Numbered from the stretch's first letter, positions 44,826-52,944 are shown. The stretch is DNA of 64,000 nucleotides from Alphaproteobacteria bacterium (GCA_018823745.1 JAHJHR010000017.1:124001-188000), one strand, 5' to 3'. Made by a program: numbers and translations. The notes: generated from the sequence alone by a model not told the origin.

Positions 44826-44878
44826 TTGACCACCGGGGGGCATATCCGTAGAATTGCGGATACTGACTAATAAGTCAG
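44826..44878 (+). promoter_or_regulatory. Sigma70 promoter with 16-bp operator for the lyase-cupin-AspDH operon
   Basis: TTGACC (44826-44831) and TAGAAT (44849-44854) are 17 bp apart. Directly downstream, over the expected transcription start, lies the dyad CTGACTAATAAGTCAG (44863-44878). Closely related 16-mers occur at 49749-49764 and 52884-52899. A repressor on this site would block initiation. Confidence 0.78.
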
Positions 44879-44907
44879 GTCACCGGTTTCGTAAAAGGGA
44901 GATGGCC

Positions 44908-45342
44908 GTGGCAAAGTTCCTGTTCCTGCAGGGCGCGAATATGGAGTTCCTGGGCATTCGCGAGCCGGAGAAATACGGCAAGACCACGGCTGCCGAACTG
45001 GACCAGATCGTGCGCGACTATGCCGCCAAAAAAGGCTTCGAGGTCGATATCTACTACACCAATGTCGAAGGCCATGCGATCGACAGGCTGTTCGACGCGC
45101 ACCGGCAGGATTATGACGGGGTGGTGATGAATCCGGGCGGCTTCTGCTATGCCGGTTATGCCCTGCGCGACTGCATCCGCGGCATCAAGGTGCCGGTCAT
45201 CGAGGTGCATATGACCAATCACTACGACCGCGGCATTCACTCGATCAGCGCGCAGGCCTGCAAGGGCGTGTTCATGGGCGTTGGCATCCAGACCTATCTG
45301 CGCGCCTTCGACGCGCTGCTGGAGATGGTCGAGACCCGGTAA
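44908..45342 (+). CDS. Type II 3-dehydroquinate dehydratase-like lyase with altered substrate pocket
   Basis: The 144-residue protein has the flavodoxin-like fold of type II dehydroquinase. Catalytic residues align: Asn11, Arg18 and Tyr23 (GIREPEKYG), Asn75 (MNPGG), Glu99 and His101 (VIEVHMTN), Arg108. The His that normally follows at about position 81 (GGxTH) is Tyr81, and the second Arg of the lid region (FRxxS) is absent, with two residues deleted. It probably eliminates water from a related cyclic hydroxy-ketone rather than from dehydroquinate. GTG 44908 has AGGGAG 6 bp upstream; ATG 44902 lies too close to that site. Confidence 0.85.
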   Translation: MAKFLFLQGANMEFLGIREPEKYGKTTAAELDQIVRDYAAKKGFEVDIYYTNVEGHAIDRLFDAHRQDYDGVVMNPGGFCYAGYALRDCIRGIKVPVIEVHMTNHYDRGIHSISAQACKGVFMGVGIQTYLRAFDALLEMVETR

Positions 45343-45384
45343 AATACCTATCTAGTATCTGTACAGTCAGCGAAGGAGAGCGCC

Positions 45385-45888
45385 ATGGAAGCGGCACAGA
45401 AGAAAGACGAAAAGGGCTATGCGGTCGTCGTCCATTCGGATGAGGGCCCCAGCTGGTGGCAGCCGGTGCCGGCCAATGGCTATGGCGAGGTGAAATTCTC
45501 CCAGCGCAATATTCCCGGCCTGCCCTTCTCGACCGGCGTCCAGGTGATCGCGCCGGGTGGCTTCATCCGCGACCACCAGCATCCCGACCACAAGGAGGTG
45601 CTGTTCTTCTACGAGGGTGAGGGCATGCTGGAGCTGGATGGCGAACCCCATCCAATCAAGCCGGGCACAACGGTCTATCTGGGCGCCTTCCGCCGGCACA
45701 AGATCATGAATACCGGCACGAAGGACATGAAGATGTTCTGGACCATCATGCCCGGCGGGCTGGATATCTTCTTCGAGGAGATCGGCCGCCCGCGCACACC
45801 GGGCGAGCCCGCACCGGAGCCCTTCGCCCGGCCGGAGGATGTCGAGAAGATCGAGATGGACACAATCTTCGCCCCGATCAAAGCGTGA
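45385..45888 (+). CDS. Cupin-domain protein
   Basis: The 167-residue protein is a single cupin barrel. Motif 1 gives metal ligands His64, His66 and Glu71 (DHQHPDHKEVLFF), and motif 2 gives His105 (GAFRRHKIMNTG). It could be an isomerase, dioxygenase or sugar-acid-type enzyme; the sequence does not decide. It lies 42 bp after the lyase gene and overlaps the next gene by 4 bp, so it belongs to the same operon. Confidence 0.87.
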   Translation: MEAAQKKDEKGYAVVVHSDEGPSWWQPVPANGYGEVKFSQRNIPGLPFSTGVQVIAPGGFIRDHQHPDHKEVLFFYEGEGMLELDGEPHPIKPGTTVYLGAFRRHKIMNTGTKDMKMFWTIMPGGLDIFFEEIGRPRTPGEPAPEPFARPEDVEKIEMDTIFAPIKA

Positions 45889-46673
45889 GCCTGCGCATCG
45901 GCCTGATCGGCTATGGCGCCATCGGCAAGGCGCTGGCCGCACGGCTGGCCGCCGATCCCGAGGCGCCGCAGATTGTCGCCATACTGGTCCGGTCCGGCCG
46001 CACCGACACCACGGACGCCCCGCTGGTGGACGATGTCGCCGCCCTGCTGGAAGCCAGGCCCGCTCTGGTCGTGGAATGCGCCGGCCAGCAGGCGGCGGCG
46101 CAGTTTGGCCCGGATGTGCTGGCAGCCGGTATCGATCTGGTCGTCGCCTCGGTTGGCGCGCTGGCCGATCCGGCGACCGAGGCAAGCCTGAAACAGGCCG
46201 CTGCCACCGGCGGATCGCGCATTATCGTTCCGGCCGGTGCCGTTGCTGCGGTGGATGGGCTGGCCGCCGCCCGCCTCGCCGGCCTCTCGTCGGTGACCTA
46301 TACCTCACGCAAGCCGCCACTGGCCTGGCGCGGCACCCATGCCGAAACGCTGGTTGATCTCGACCGGCTGACGGAAGAGACCGTGCTGTATGAGGGCACT
46401 GCGCGGGAAGCATCCCGCCTGTTCCCGAAGAACGCCAATGTCGCCACCACCGTGGCGCTGGCCGGGATCGGCTTTGAGGCGACGCAATGCCGTATCGTTG
46501 CCGACCCCCATGCCGCCGGCAATTGCCACGAGGTCGATGCCCAGGGCGCCTTCGGCACGCTCTCCCTGCGGCTGCAGAACGCCCCCTCGCCCGACAATCC
46601 CAAGACCTCGTTCCTTACCGTGCTCAGCCTGGAACGTCTGGTGCGCAACAGCGCGGCCGCTTTGGTGATCTGA
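45885..46673 (+). CDS. Aspartate-dehydrogenase-like NAD(P) oxidoreductase (NadX family)
   Basis: This 262-residue protein matches the L-aspartate dehydrogenase family: N-terminal Rossmann fold GLIGYGAIGKALA (about 5-17), GAVAAVDGLAAA, and the C-terminal signature KNANVATTVALAG with the catalytic-site segment NCHEVDAQGAFG. The family makes or oxidises an amino acid at a keto/imino carbon. The GTG start overlaps the cupin stop (GTGA). In this operon it may act on a catabolic keto acid or amine rather than serve NAD synthesis, as no nadA or nadC is near. Confidence 0.88.
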   Translation: MSLRIGLIGYGAIGKALAARLAADPEAPQIVAILVRSGRTDTTDAPLVDDVAALLEARPALVVECAGQQAAAQFGPDVLAAGIDLVVASVGALADPATEASLKQAAATGGSRIIVPAGAVAAVDGLAAARLAGLSSVTYTSRKPPLAWRGTHAETLVDLDRLTEETVLYEGTAREASRLFPKNANVATTVALAGIGFEATQCRIVADPHAAGNCHEVDAQGAFGTLSLRLQNAPSPDNPKTSFLTVLSLERLVRNSAAALVI

Positions 46674-46684
46674 GCGGCCTGCCG

Positions 46685-48010
46685 CTATTGCATCCCATAT
46701 ATCTGCTTCGGCAGCCAGGTCGCCAATTCCGGGAACAGGAAGACCAGGCACAGGGTCAGCACCTGCATGATGATGAAGGGAATCACCCCCTTATACATAT
46801 GCATCAGCGTGATGCTGGGCGGGGCGATGGCCCGCAGGTAGAAGATCGCCGGCGCCATGGGCGGCGTCAGATAGCTGGTCTGCAGGATCACCAGGAACAG
46901 CACCGAGAACCACAGCGGGTCGATGCCGTAGAGCTTGACCAGCGGAATGGCGATCGGGATGACGATCAGCACGATGGAAATCAGTTCCAGCACGAAGCCG
47001 GCCAGAAAAGTCAGCAGCAGGATCAGGCCGATGGCCGGCCAGCCGGCCAGTCCGTATTCCGCCAGCAGCTTCTGGATCGCCACCATGCCGCCCGAGGCAT
47101 AGAAGACGCCCGCGAACATGCTGCCGCCCAGCACGATCAGCATGATCATCGCGGTGATCGACAGGGTGCGGTACAGCGCCTCCTTCAGCATGGTCCAGTT
47201 GAACTGGCCATAGATGAAGCACAGCAGGATGCTGCCGCAGGCGCCGGTGGCGGCGGCCTCGGTCGGCGTCGCCCAGCCCAGCAGGATGGTGCCCAGCACC
47301 GCAAAGATGAGAAACACCGGCGGCAGCAGGGCGACGCCGGTGATGCGCAGTTTCTGGCCCAGCGATATCTCGTCTTCCGGCCGGATGTCCTCGCGCGGGG
47401 CCAGCGCCGGGTTCAGAAAGCACACGCCGATGATATAGCCGATGAACAACACCGACATGATCAGGCCGGGAAACATGATGCCGGCGAACAGATCGCCGAC
47501 CGGAATATCGGCGACCGGCGCCAGCACGACCACGGTGATAGAGGGCGGAATGATGGTGCCCAGCGACCCGCCGGCGCAGATCGTGCCGGAGATCAGCCGC
47601 TTGTCATAGGCGTATTTCATCATCGCCGGGATCGCCAGCATGCCGACCACGGTTTCGGTCGCCCCGGTAATGCCGGTCGCGGCGGCGAACACTGTGCACA
47701 TCAGGACCGTACCTATGGCGAGACCGCCCGGTAGCCGCCGTGTCCACAGATAGATCGCGTCAAACAGCTTGCTGGCGATGCCGGAACGCTCCAGCAGCGC
47801 GCCCATGAACACGAAAAGCGGGATGGCGCCCAGAATATAGTTCGAGGCGACGTCATCCACCTTGGAGATGAACTGGAAGACCGCCGCATCGCCGAAGCGC
47901 AGCACGCCGAAGATCAGCGCCACGCTCATCAGCGAAAAGGCGATGGGAATGCCGATGGCGACGAAAACCAGCAGCGCCGGAAACATCCAGAGAGCGAGAG
48001 CCGTACCCAT
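46685..48010 (-). CDS. TRAP transporter large permease (DctM)
   Basis: The 441-residue protein has about 12 membrane segments and DctM family blocks (TGATETVVGMLAIPAM, GGSLGTIIPPSI, TPTEAAATGACGS, MAPAIFYLRAIAPPSITL). With the small permease it imports a carboxylate with Na+. Its start is 3 bp after the DctQ stop. It is the last gene of the leftward catabolic operon and ends 11 bp from the convergent aspartate-dehydrogenase-like gene. Confidence 0.96.
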   Translation of the reverse strand: MGTALALWMFPALLVFVAIGIPIAFSLMSVALIFGVLRFGDAAVFQFISKVDDVASNYILGAIPLFVFMGALLERSGIASKLFDAIYLWTRRLPGGLAIGTVLMCTVFAAATGITGATETVVGMLAIPAMMKYAYDKRLISGTICAGGSLGTIIPPSITVVVLAPVADIPVGDLFAGIMFPGLIMSVLFIGYIIGVCFLNPALAPREDIRPEDEISLGQKLRITGVALLPPVFLIFAVLGTILLGWATPTEAAATGACGSILLCFIYGQFNWTMLKEALYRTLSITAMIMLIVLGGSMFAGVFYASGGMVAIQKLLAEYGLAGWPAIGLILLLTFLAGFVLELISIVLIVIPIAIPLVKLYGIDPLWFSVLFLVILQTSYLTPPMAPAIFYLRAIAPPSITLMHMYKGVIPFIIMQVLTLCLVFLFPELATWLPKQIYGMQ

Positions 48011-48013
48011 CGG

Positions 48014-48520
48014 TCAGATTTCCGTCGCGTCGTTGGTGAAAAGCGCGATCCAGTTCTTCGCGAACTCGATCAGCACCTGAAGAAGGAAGACCAGAAACCC
48101 GATCGTCAGCACCACCCGGTAGGGCCAGATCTGCGGATTCCAGGCCGATTGCCCGGAAAGCTCGCCGCCGGTATAGGCGCGCAGCGTGTAACCCCACAGG
48201 GCATAGGTCAGCCAGGCGACGCAGGGGATGAAAACGCAATAGCCGAGGATATTAACCGCGGCCTTGGCGCGCGGTCCGAGGGCACCGTGGATCAGGTCGA
48301 CGGTCACATGCTGGCGGACCTTCAGCGCATAAGCCATGCCCAGCACGAAGATGGCCCCCATCATCATATAGCCCAGCTCATAGGCCCAGAAGGTCGGCGC
48401 GGAGAAGATGTACCGGCTCAACACCTCGTACACCATGCCCAGGATCAGCGGCACGATGATCAGGATGCCGATAAAGGCCGCGACATCGGTCACGACTTCC
48501 AGCCTGCGCAGAAAACGCAT
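48014..48520 (-). CDS. TRAP transporter small permease (DctQ)
   Basis: The 168-residue protein has four membrane helices, including a DctQ-type second helix region (FSAPTFWAYELGYMMMGAIF) followed by KVRQHVTVDLI, a conserved block of the family. It forms the complex with the DctM protein encoded 3 bp downstream. A hairpin lies between it and the binding-protein gene. Confidence 0.94.
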   Translation of the reverse strand: MRFLRRLEVVTDVAAFIGILIIVPLILGMVYEVLSRYIFSAPTFWAYELGYMMMGAIFVLGMAYALKVRQHVTVDLIHGALGPRAKAAVNILGYCVFIPCVAWLTYALWGYTLRAYTGGELSGQSAWNPQIWPYRVVLTIGFLVFLLQVLIEFAKNWIALFTNDATEI

Positions 48521-48558
48521 GGATACCCCCGGCTAGCGGTGGACAGGCACAGGGAAAA

Positions 48559-48583
48559 GGGGCGGCCTGATACTGGCCGCCCC
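48559..48583 (-). terminator. Intercistronic hairpin after the DctP gene
   Basis: A perfect 9-bp stem (GGGGCGGCC, 48559-48567 with 48575-48583) with a 7-nt loop is followed on the minus strand by TTTTCCC. It lies 14 bp after the binding-protein stop and looks like a partial terminator that favours binding-protein expression over the permeases. Confidence 0.8.
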
Positions 48584-48596
48584 GCTTCCGGCTTGC

Positions 48597-49676
48597 TTAC
48601 TGCGCGGCGCCGATCGGCAGGCGGAATTTCTGCCAATCCTTCACCGAAGCCTGGAAGGCCCGCTGATGCTCATAGGCCTTCTTGAACCAGGGGTTTGCAG
48701 CAGACTGCTTGTCAGCCCAGGCGAAGGAGGCCTTGCGGGCCGCTTCGAGGAAGCTGCTGTCCAGCTCGACGAATTCATTGCCGCCCTGGGACTTCAGGAA
48801 GGCATAGCCCTCAATATCGTCCTTGGCATAGCCGAGGAAGGTCTCGTAGGTCGTCATCCGGCCGGCCAGCTCGACCAGCTTCTTGTCCTTCTCGGACAGC
48901 TTGGCCCAGGCATTCTTGTTGAACATGCATTCATGCGCGCCCGATGGCTGATGGATGCCCGGCGTGATGATGTATTTCGCGATCTTGTGGAAACCGGCCG
49001 ACATGTTGATGCCGGGGCCGCCCCATTCGATGCCGTCCACCACCTTGCGCTCCAGTGCGGGGAACACTTCCGAACCGGCCATCACGACGGTGGAGGCCCC
49101 CAGCTCTGTCGCGATCTCGGCCCAGGCGCCGGAGGTGCGCACCTTCATGCCCTTATAGTCCTCCAGCGTGCGCACCGGCTTGTGCGCATGCATGAAGATT
49201 TCCGTTTCCAGAATGCCGCAGGGCACGATGACAACGTCGGAGACTTCCTGACGCCACTGCTTCCACAGCTCCGCCCCGCCGTAATTATACATCCACAGCA
49301 TGTATTCTTCCGGGGTCAGGCCGCCCGACCAGCCGCCGAAGATGACGCCGGTGCGGTCGATGCCCCAATCATAGGCCGGCCAGTTATGACCAACCTCGGC
49401 AATGCCGCTCTGCACGGTTTCGGTAACCTTCAGCGCGCTGCCCAGCGTGCCGGCCGGGAAAACGTTGATCTTCACCCGACCGTCGGTCATCTGCCCGACC
49501 AGCTCTGCGAAGCGCTTGGCGCCGATATCGATCCAGTGGCCGCCGGCCCATGGCGTCGCCATGCTCCATTCAACGGGCTTGGTATCTTGCGCTGCAGCAG
49601 GATTTGCAGCGGTCAGTGCCGTGCCACAGGCCAGAGCCGTAGCGAAGGCAAGAGTACGGAATGTCTTGAGAATCAT
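48597..49676 (-). CDS. DctP-family TRAP solute-binding protein
   Basis: The 359-residue protein has a signal peptide (about 1-27, ANPAAAQ). DctP family features include the ligand Arg region in KGMKVRTSGAWAEIATELGA and VVDGIEWGGPGINMSAGFHKIAKYI. This DctP subgroup binds carboxylates such as mandelate-like, keto or cyclic acids. ATG 49676 is used because GGGGG lies 7 bp upstream; a GTG at 49703 is less likely. A 16-bp operator lies 73 bp upstream of the start, so it can be induced separately from the genes before it. Confidence 0.95.
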   Translation of the reverse strand: MILKTFRTLAFATALACGTALTAANPAAAQDTKPVEWSMATPWAGGHWIDIGAKRFAELVGQMTDGRVKINVFPAGTLGSALKVTETVQSGIAEVGHNWPAYDWGIDRTGVIFGGWSGGLTPEEYMLWMYNYGGAELWKQWRQEVSDVVIVPCGILETEIFMHAHKPVRTLEDYKGMKVRTSGAWAEIATELGASTVVMAGSEVFPALERKVVDGIEWGGPGINMSAGFHKIAKYIITPGIHQPSGAHECMFNKNAWAKLSEKDKKLVELAGRMTTYETFLGYAKDDIEGYAFLKSQGGNEFVELDSSFLEAARKASFAWADKQSAANPWFKKAYEHQRAFQASVKDWQKFRLPIGAAQ

Positions 49677-49748
49677 GTTAACCCCCAGATTGTTGAAGAT
49701 CACCCTGTGCTCGCTTTTTTGTGCATCAGCGAATTACGGATAGCGTAA

Positions 49749-49764
49749 CTAACTTGTAAGTCAG
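49749..49764 (-). promoter_or_regulatory. 16-bp operator upstream of the TRAP genes
   Basis: CTAACTTGTAAGTCAG on the plus strand, or CTGACTTACAAGTTAG in the direction of the TRAP genes. It agrees with the dyads at 44863 and 52884 at 12-13 of 16 positions and shares the CTGACTTA octamer. It lies in the 107-bp gap before the binding-protein gene. I could not place a convincing promoter around it. Confidence 0.7.
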
Positions 49765-49783
49765 ACGTCCAGCTTTTGTGTGC

Positions 49784-50557
49784 CTAGCTGGTGGTCCACA
49801 TGCCGCCGGTGATGTTGATACCCTGGCCGGTCATGTAGTCGGATTCATCGGAAGCCAGGAAAGCGACAATGCGGGCCACGTCGCCCGGCAGCCCGGCCCG
49901 GCCCATCGGGATGGTGCTGACCCGGTCCTTCGCCATCGGCAGGCCCTGGGCCTTGTGCTGGGCTTCTGAATCGACGCGCATCTGGGTGTCGACGATCAGA
50001 CCGGGGCAGACCGAGTTCACCGCAATGCCGTGCGGCGCCATTTCCAGCGCCAGCGCCTGAGTAATGGCAATGACGGAGAATTTCGTCGCGCAATAGGCGC
50101 TGTAATTGGCCAGCGCCTTCTTGCCCATCCAGGACGCCATGTTGATGACCTTGCCCTGCTTGCGCGCCACCATATGCGGCAGCACGGCACGGCAGCTGTG
50201 GAACACGCCGTCGACATTCACGCCGAAGCTGTCATGCCACGCTGCCTCATCCATCTCCAGCAGCGGGCCAAGGCGCAGGATGCCGGCACAGTTGATCAGG
50301 ATGTCGACATGGCCCAGCTGCTTTACCAGTTCGCCGCAGCCTTTCTTCACATCCTCGGCCTTGGAGACGTCGCCCGTCGCGACATAGGCCTTGCGGCCCT
50401 TGGCCCGGATCAGCGCGGCGGTTTCCTCGGCCTGCTCGGCCTGGCGGTCGAAAATGGCGATATCGCAGCCTTCATCGGCCAGGCGCAGTACGCTGGCCTT
50501 GCCGATGCCGCCCGCGCCGCCGGTGATAAGCACGGTCCGTCCGGTTAGATTATACAT
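49784..50557 (-). CDS. SDR oxidoreductase (classical)
   Basis: The 257-residue classical SDR has cofactor site TGGAGGIGK (12-20), Asp37 favouring NAD, NCAG (89-92), and catalytic Ser142, Tyr155 and Lys159 (YCATK). The C-terminal block GQGINITGGMWTTS is typical of FabG-like dehydrogenases. It probably oxidises a ring or side-chain hydroxyl. It is 12 bp after the flavin dehydrogenase gene, in the same operon. Confidence 0.93.
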   Translation of the reverse strand: MYNLTGRTVLITGGAGGIGKASVLRLADEGCDIAIFDRQAEQAEETAALIRAKGRKAYVATGDVSKAEDVKKGCGELVKQLGHVDILINCAGILRLGPLLEMDEAAWHDSFGVNVDGVFHSCRAVLPHMVARKQGKVINMASWMGKKALANYSAYCATKFSVIAITQALALEMAPHGIAVNSVCPGLIVDTQMRVDSEAQHKAQGLPMAKDRVSTIPMGRAGLPGDVARIVAFLASDESDYMTGQGINITGGMWTTS

Positions 50558-50569
50558 TCTGTGGTTTCC

Positions 50570-52066
50570 TCACTGTGAATCGGCAATAGCGTTGAAGGCG
50601 GCATTGCGGCCGGCGATGCGACCGGAAGCAAAGGCCCAGCCGAGATGATGGCCATGCCCTTCCAGCAGCAACCCGCCCTGCCCGGCCGAGCCGGCGGCAT
50701 AGAGCCCCGGAATGGGCGTTTGTGATTTATCAACGACCTGCATGTCTTCGTTGATGGTCAGGCCGCCCTCGGTAAAGACGATCCAGGGCTTTGCCGGGCC
50801 GAGGGCGACATAAGGCCCCGCCCCCAAGGCCGGGCGTTCCCCGCGCTCGCCGGCATTGTAGGTCTCGACGGATTGCTTCAGTGCTTCGGCAGGAACGCCA
50901 ATCTTCGCCGCCAGCCCGTCCAGCGTATCGGCCTTGAAGCAGATGTCGCGGCGGTTGCGTTCGTAATCCGGCAGATAGGCATAGGCCACGCCGGGCGCCG
51001 TGGAGACGAAATGCGGCCAGTCGGTGAATTTCGCCGCCGTCGCGCTGTCCAGCAGGATATAGGCGACATGGTCGGGCTGCTGCGTCATGGCGTAATGCGG
51101 CTGGTCCTGCTCGTTGCAGAAGCGCTCGCCCCGCTTGTTGACCAGGATGCCGCCCTCCCGGAACAGCCCGTGCGACGGGGCCAGATAGGTGGTGACGAAG
51201 GACATCAGAAATGGCCGCAATACCGATTGCGGCAGCAGCCCCATCATCGCCTTCACCAGCCGCGCGAAACCCGTGACCGGCGGCAGCCTGGTGATGAAGC
51301 TGGCGGTCGGCGGGGCAACGAAGCGGATCTCCGGTCCCCAGGCGATATCGCCGTTCACGACACTCCCGCCGACCGCCTCGCCCATCTTCTGGCCATCACC
51401 GGTGCTGGTCGTGTTGATCGCCGCGATGCCGCTCATTTCCGGCGGCAAATGGCGGCTGCGGTATTCCTCCGGGGCGGCGCTGATGTCACCGGACGCCAGG
51501 ACCACGCCGCGCCGGGCGCTGATCAGCTCCGGTCCAACCGGCCCGTCAATCTCCACCCCGATTGCCCGGCCGGCCTCCATGACGATCCGCCGTGCCGGGC
51601 TGGAGGTGCGGATATCCACCCCCTCCTTCCGGCAGGCCTTCGACAGCAGATAGATATAGGCCCCGGAATGCGGCAGCACCTGATGCAGGCGCGGCACGCG
51701 GTGCGGCGGCTCCGGCACCGGGTTCATGAAGACAAGGCCCAGATCGCTCAGAAACCGCATGGTTTCCGGCATGGTGTCGACCAGGATACGGCGCAGGGCC
51801 GGGTTATCCCGGTTGGCGAGGCGGCTGCCGTGGAATTTCGGCATATCCTCAAAATGCGCGTCCGGCGTGTCCTCGATGCCTGCCGCGCGCTGCTGCCTGG
51901 TGGCGCTGGCGGAAATCGAACCGACCGACATGCCGGACGTCCCGCCCAGCTTCGGATTCTTCTCCAGCAGCACGACAGAGCGGCCCAGCCGGGCGGCGGA
52001 CAGGGCCGTCATCAGCCCGGCGCCACCGCCGCCAATCACGACCACATCCGTTACGGTGCGGCGCAT
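50570..52066 (-). CDS. FAD-dependent dehydrogenase of the fumarate reductase / ketosteroid dehydrogenase class
   Basis: The 498-residue flavoprotein has the N-terminal FAD site VVVIGGGGAGLMTALSAARLG (dinucleotide glycines at 12-17) and a C-terminal FAD block PGLYAAGSAGQGGLLLEGHG. The middle resembles flavocytochrome c and 3-ketosteroid delta-1-dehydrogenases, enzymes that introduce or reduce a C=C next to a carbonyl. No signal peptide is seen, so it is cytoplasmic. Placed between two SDR genes it fits desaturation of a cyclic keto acid made by an SDR; the substrate is not known. Confidence 0.9.
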   Translation of the reverse strand: MRRTVTDVVVIGGGGAGLMTALSAARLGRSVVLLEKNPKLGGTSGMSVGSISASATRQQRAAGIEDTPDAHFEDMPKFHGSRLANRDNPALRRILVDTMPETMRFLSDLGLVFMNPVPEPPHRVPRLHQVLPHSGAYIYLLSKACRKEGVDIRTSSPARRIVMEAGRAIGVEIDGPVGPELISARRGVVLASGDISAAPEEYRSRHLPPEMSGIAAINTTSTGDGQKMGEAVGGSVVNGDIAWGPEIRFVAPPTASFITRLPPVTGFARLVKAMMGLLPQSVLRPFLMSFVTTYLAPSHGLFREGGILVNKRGERFCNEQDQPHYAMTQQPDHVAYILLDSATAAKFTDWPHFVSTAPGVAYAYLPDYERNRRDICFKADTLDGLAAKIGVPAEALKQSVETYNAGERGERPALGAGPYVALGPAKPWIVFTEGGLTINEDMQVVDKSQTPIPGLYAAGSAGQGGLLLEGHGHHLGWAFASGRIAGRNAAFNAIADSQ

Positions 52067-52078
52067 GCCCGGATATCC

Positions 52079-52840
52079 TTACTTCGCAGTCCAGCCGCCA
52101 TCGACCATCAGCACCGAGCCTGTGCAGAACGAGCTTTCATCGCTGGCCAGGAACAGGATGCCATTGGCAATTTCCTGCGGCTTGCCCAGCCGGTTCATCG
52201 CCTGGCGCGCTTCCAGCCCCTTGCGCAGGGCGGCGGCGTCATTGCTCTTGCGGAAAATCTCGTCGAAATAGGGTGATTCGATCGTGCCGGGGGCAACGCA
52301 ATTGATGCGGATATTGGCCTCGACATGATCCAGCGCCATTGCCCGGCTCATCGCCGCAACCGCCCCCTTGGAGGCGCAATAGGCGGCCCGGTCCCGGATA
52401 CCGACCTTGGAGACGGTGGAGGCGGTGTTGACAATGGTGCCGCCGCCCTGCTTCTCCATGATCGGGATGGCATATTTGCACCCGAAGAACACGCCATTGA
52501 CGTTCACCGCCATCAGCGCGTCCCAATCGTCCTCCGTGGTGTTCACCACGGTGCCGGCAATGCCATAGCCGGCATTGTTGACCAGGATGTCCAGCCGACC
52601 CTTGCGCCCGGCAACGCCCTCGATCATCGCGCGCACCGAGGCGGATTTCGCGACATCCACCTCGACCGCCTCACCCGCACCGCCCGCCTTGACCAGTTCC
52701 GCGCAGACAGCCTCTGCTGCCGCCAGATTCTTGTCGGCGACGACGACATAGGCGCCCTCGCGCGCAAAGGTCAGACAGGTGGCATGGCCGATACCCGAGC
52801 CGCCGCCGGTGACAATGGCGATCTTGTCCTGCAAACGCAC
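52079..52840 (-). CDS. SDR oxidoreductase (classical, FabG-like)
   Basis: The 253-residue SDR has TGGGSGIGH (11-19), Asp36 favouring NAD, NNAG (88-91), and the catalytic triad Ser141/Tyr154/Lys158 (YCASK). It is the first gene of the leftward catabolic operon, directly behind a promoter with the shared operator. The start is GTG, preceded by GGAGGGGG at good spacing. It is 12 bp ahead of the flavin dehydrogenase gene. Confidence 0.94.
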   Translation of the reverse strand: MRLQDKIAIVTGGGSGIGHATCLTFAREGAYVVVADKNLAAAEAVCAELVKAGGAGEAVEVDVAKSASVRAMIEGVAGRKGRLDILVNNAGYGIAGTVVNTTEDDWDALMAVNVNGVFFGCKYAIPIMEKQGGGTIVNTASTVSKVGIRDRAAYCASKGAVAAMSRAMALDHVEANIRINCVAPGTIESPYFDEIFRKSNDAAALRKGLEARQAMNRLGKPQEIANGILFLASDESSFCTGSVLMVDGGWTAK

Positions 52841-52883
52841 GTTGAATCCCCCTCCTGTTCGATCCCGTCCTGATCGCGGGACA

Positions 52884-52925
52884 CTGACTTAAGTGTCAGC
52901 TTATAAGCAGGCTGAGTAGTGTCAA
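52884..52925 (-). promoter_or_regulatory. Promoter and 16-bp operator of the leftward catabolic operon
   Basis: On the minus strand a perfect TTGACA (52925-52920) is followed 16 bp later by TAAGCT (52903-52898), a fair -10. The dyad CTGACTTAAGTGTCAG (52884-52899) covers the -10 edge and start point. It shares the CTGACTTA octamer with the sites at 44863 and 49749. Confidence 0.7.
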
Positions 52926-52944
52926 GCGGTTCGGTCTGTCTCAA

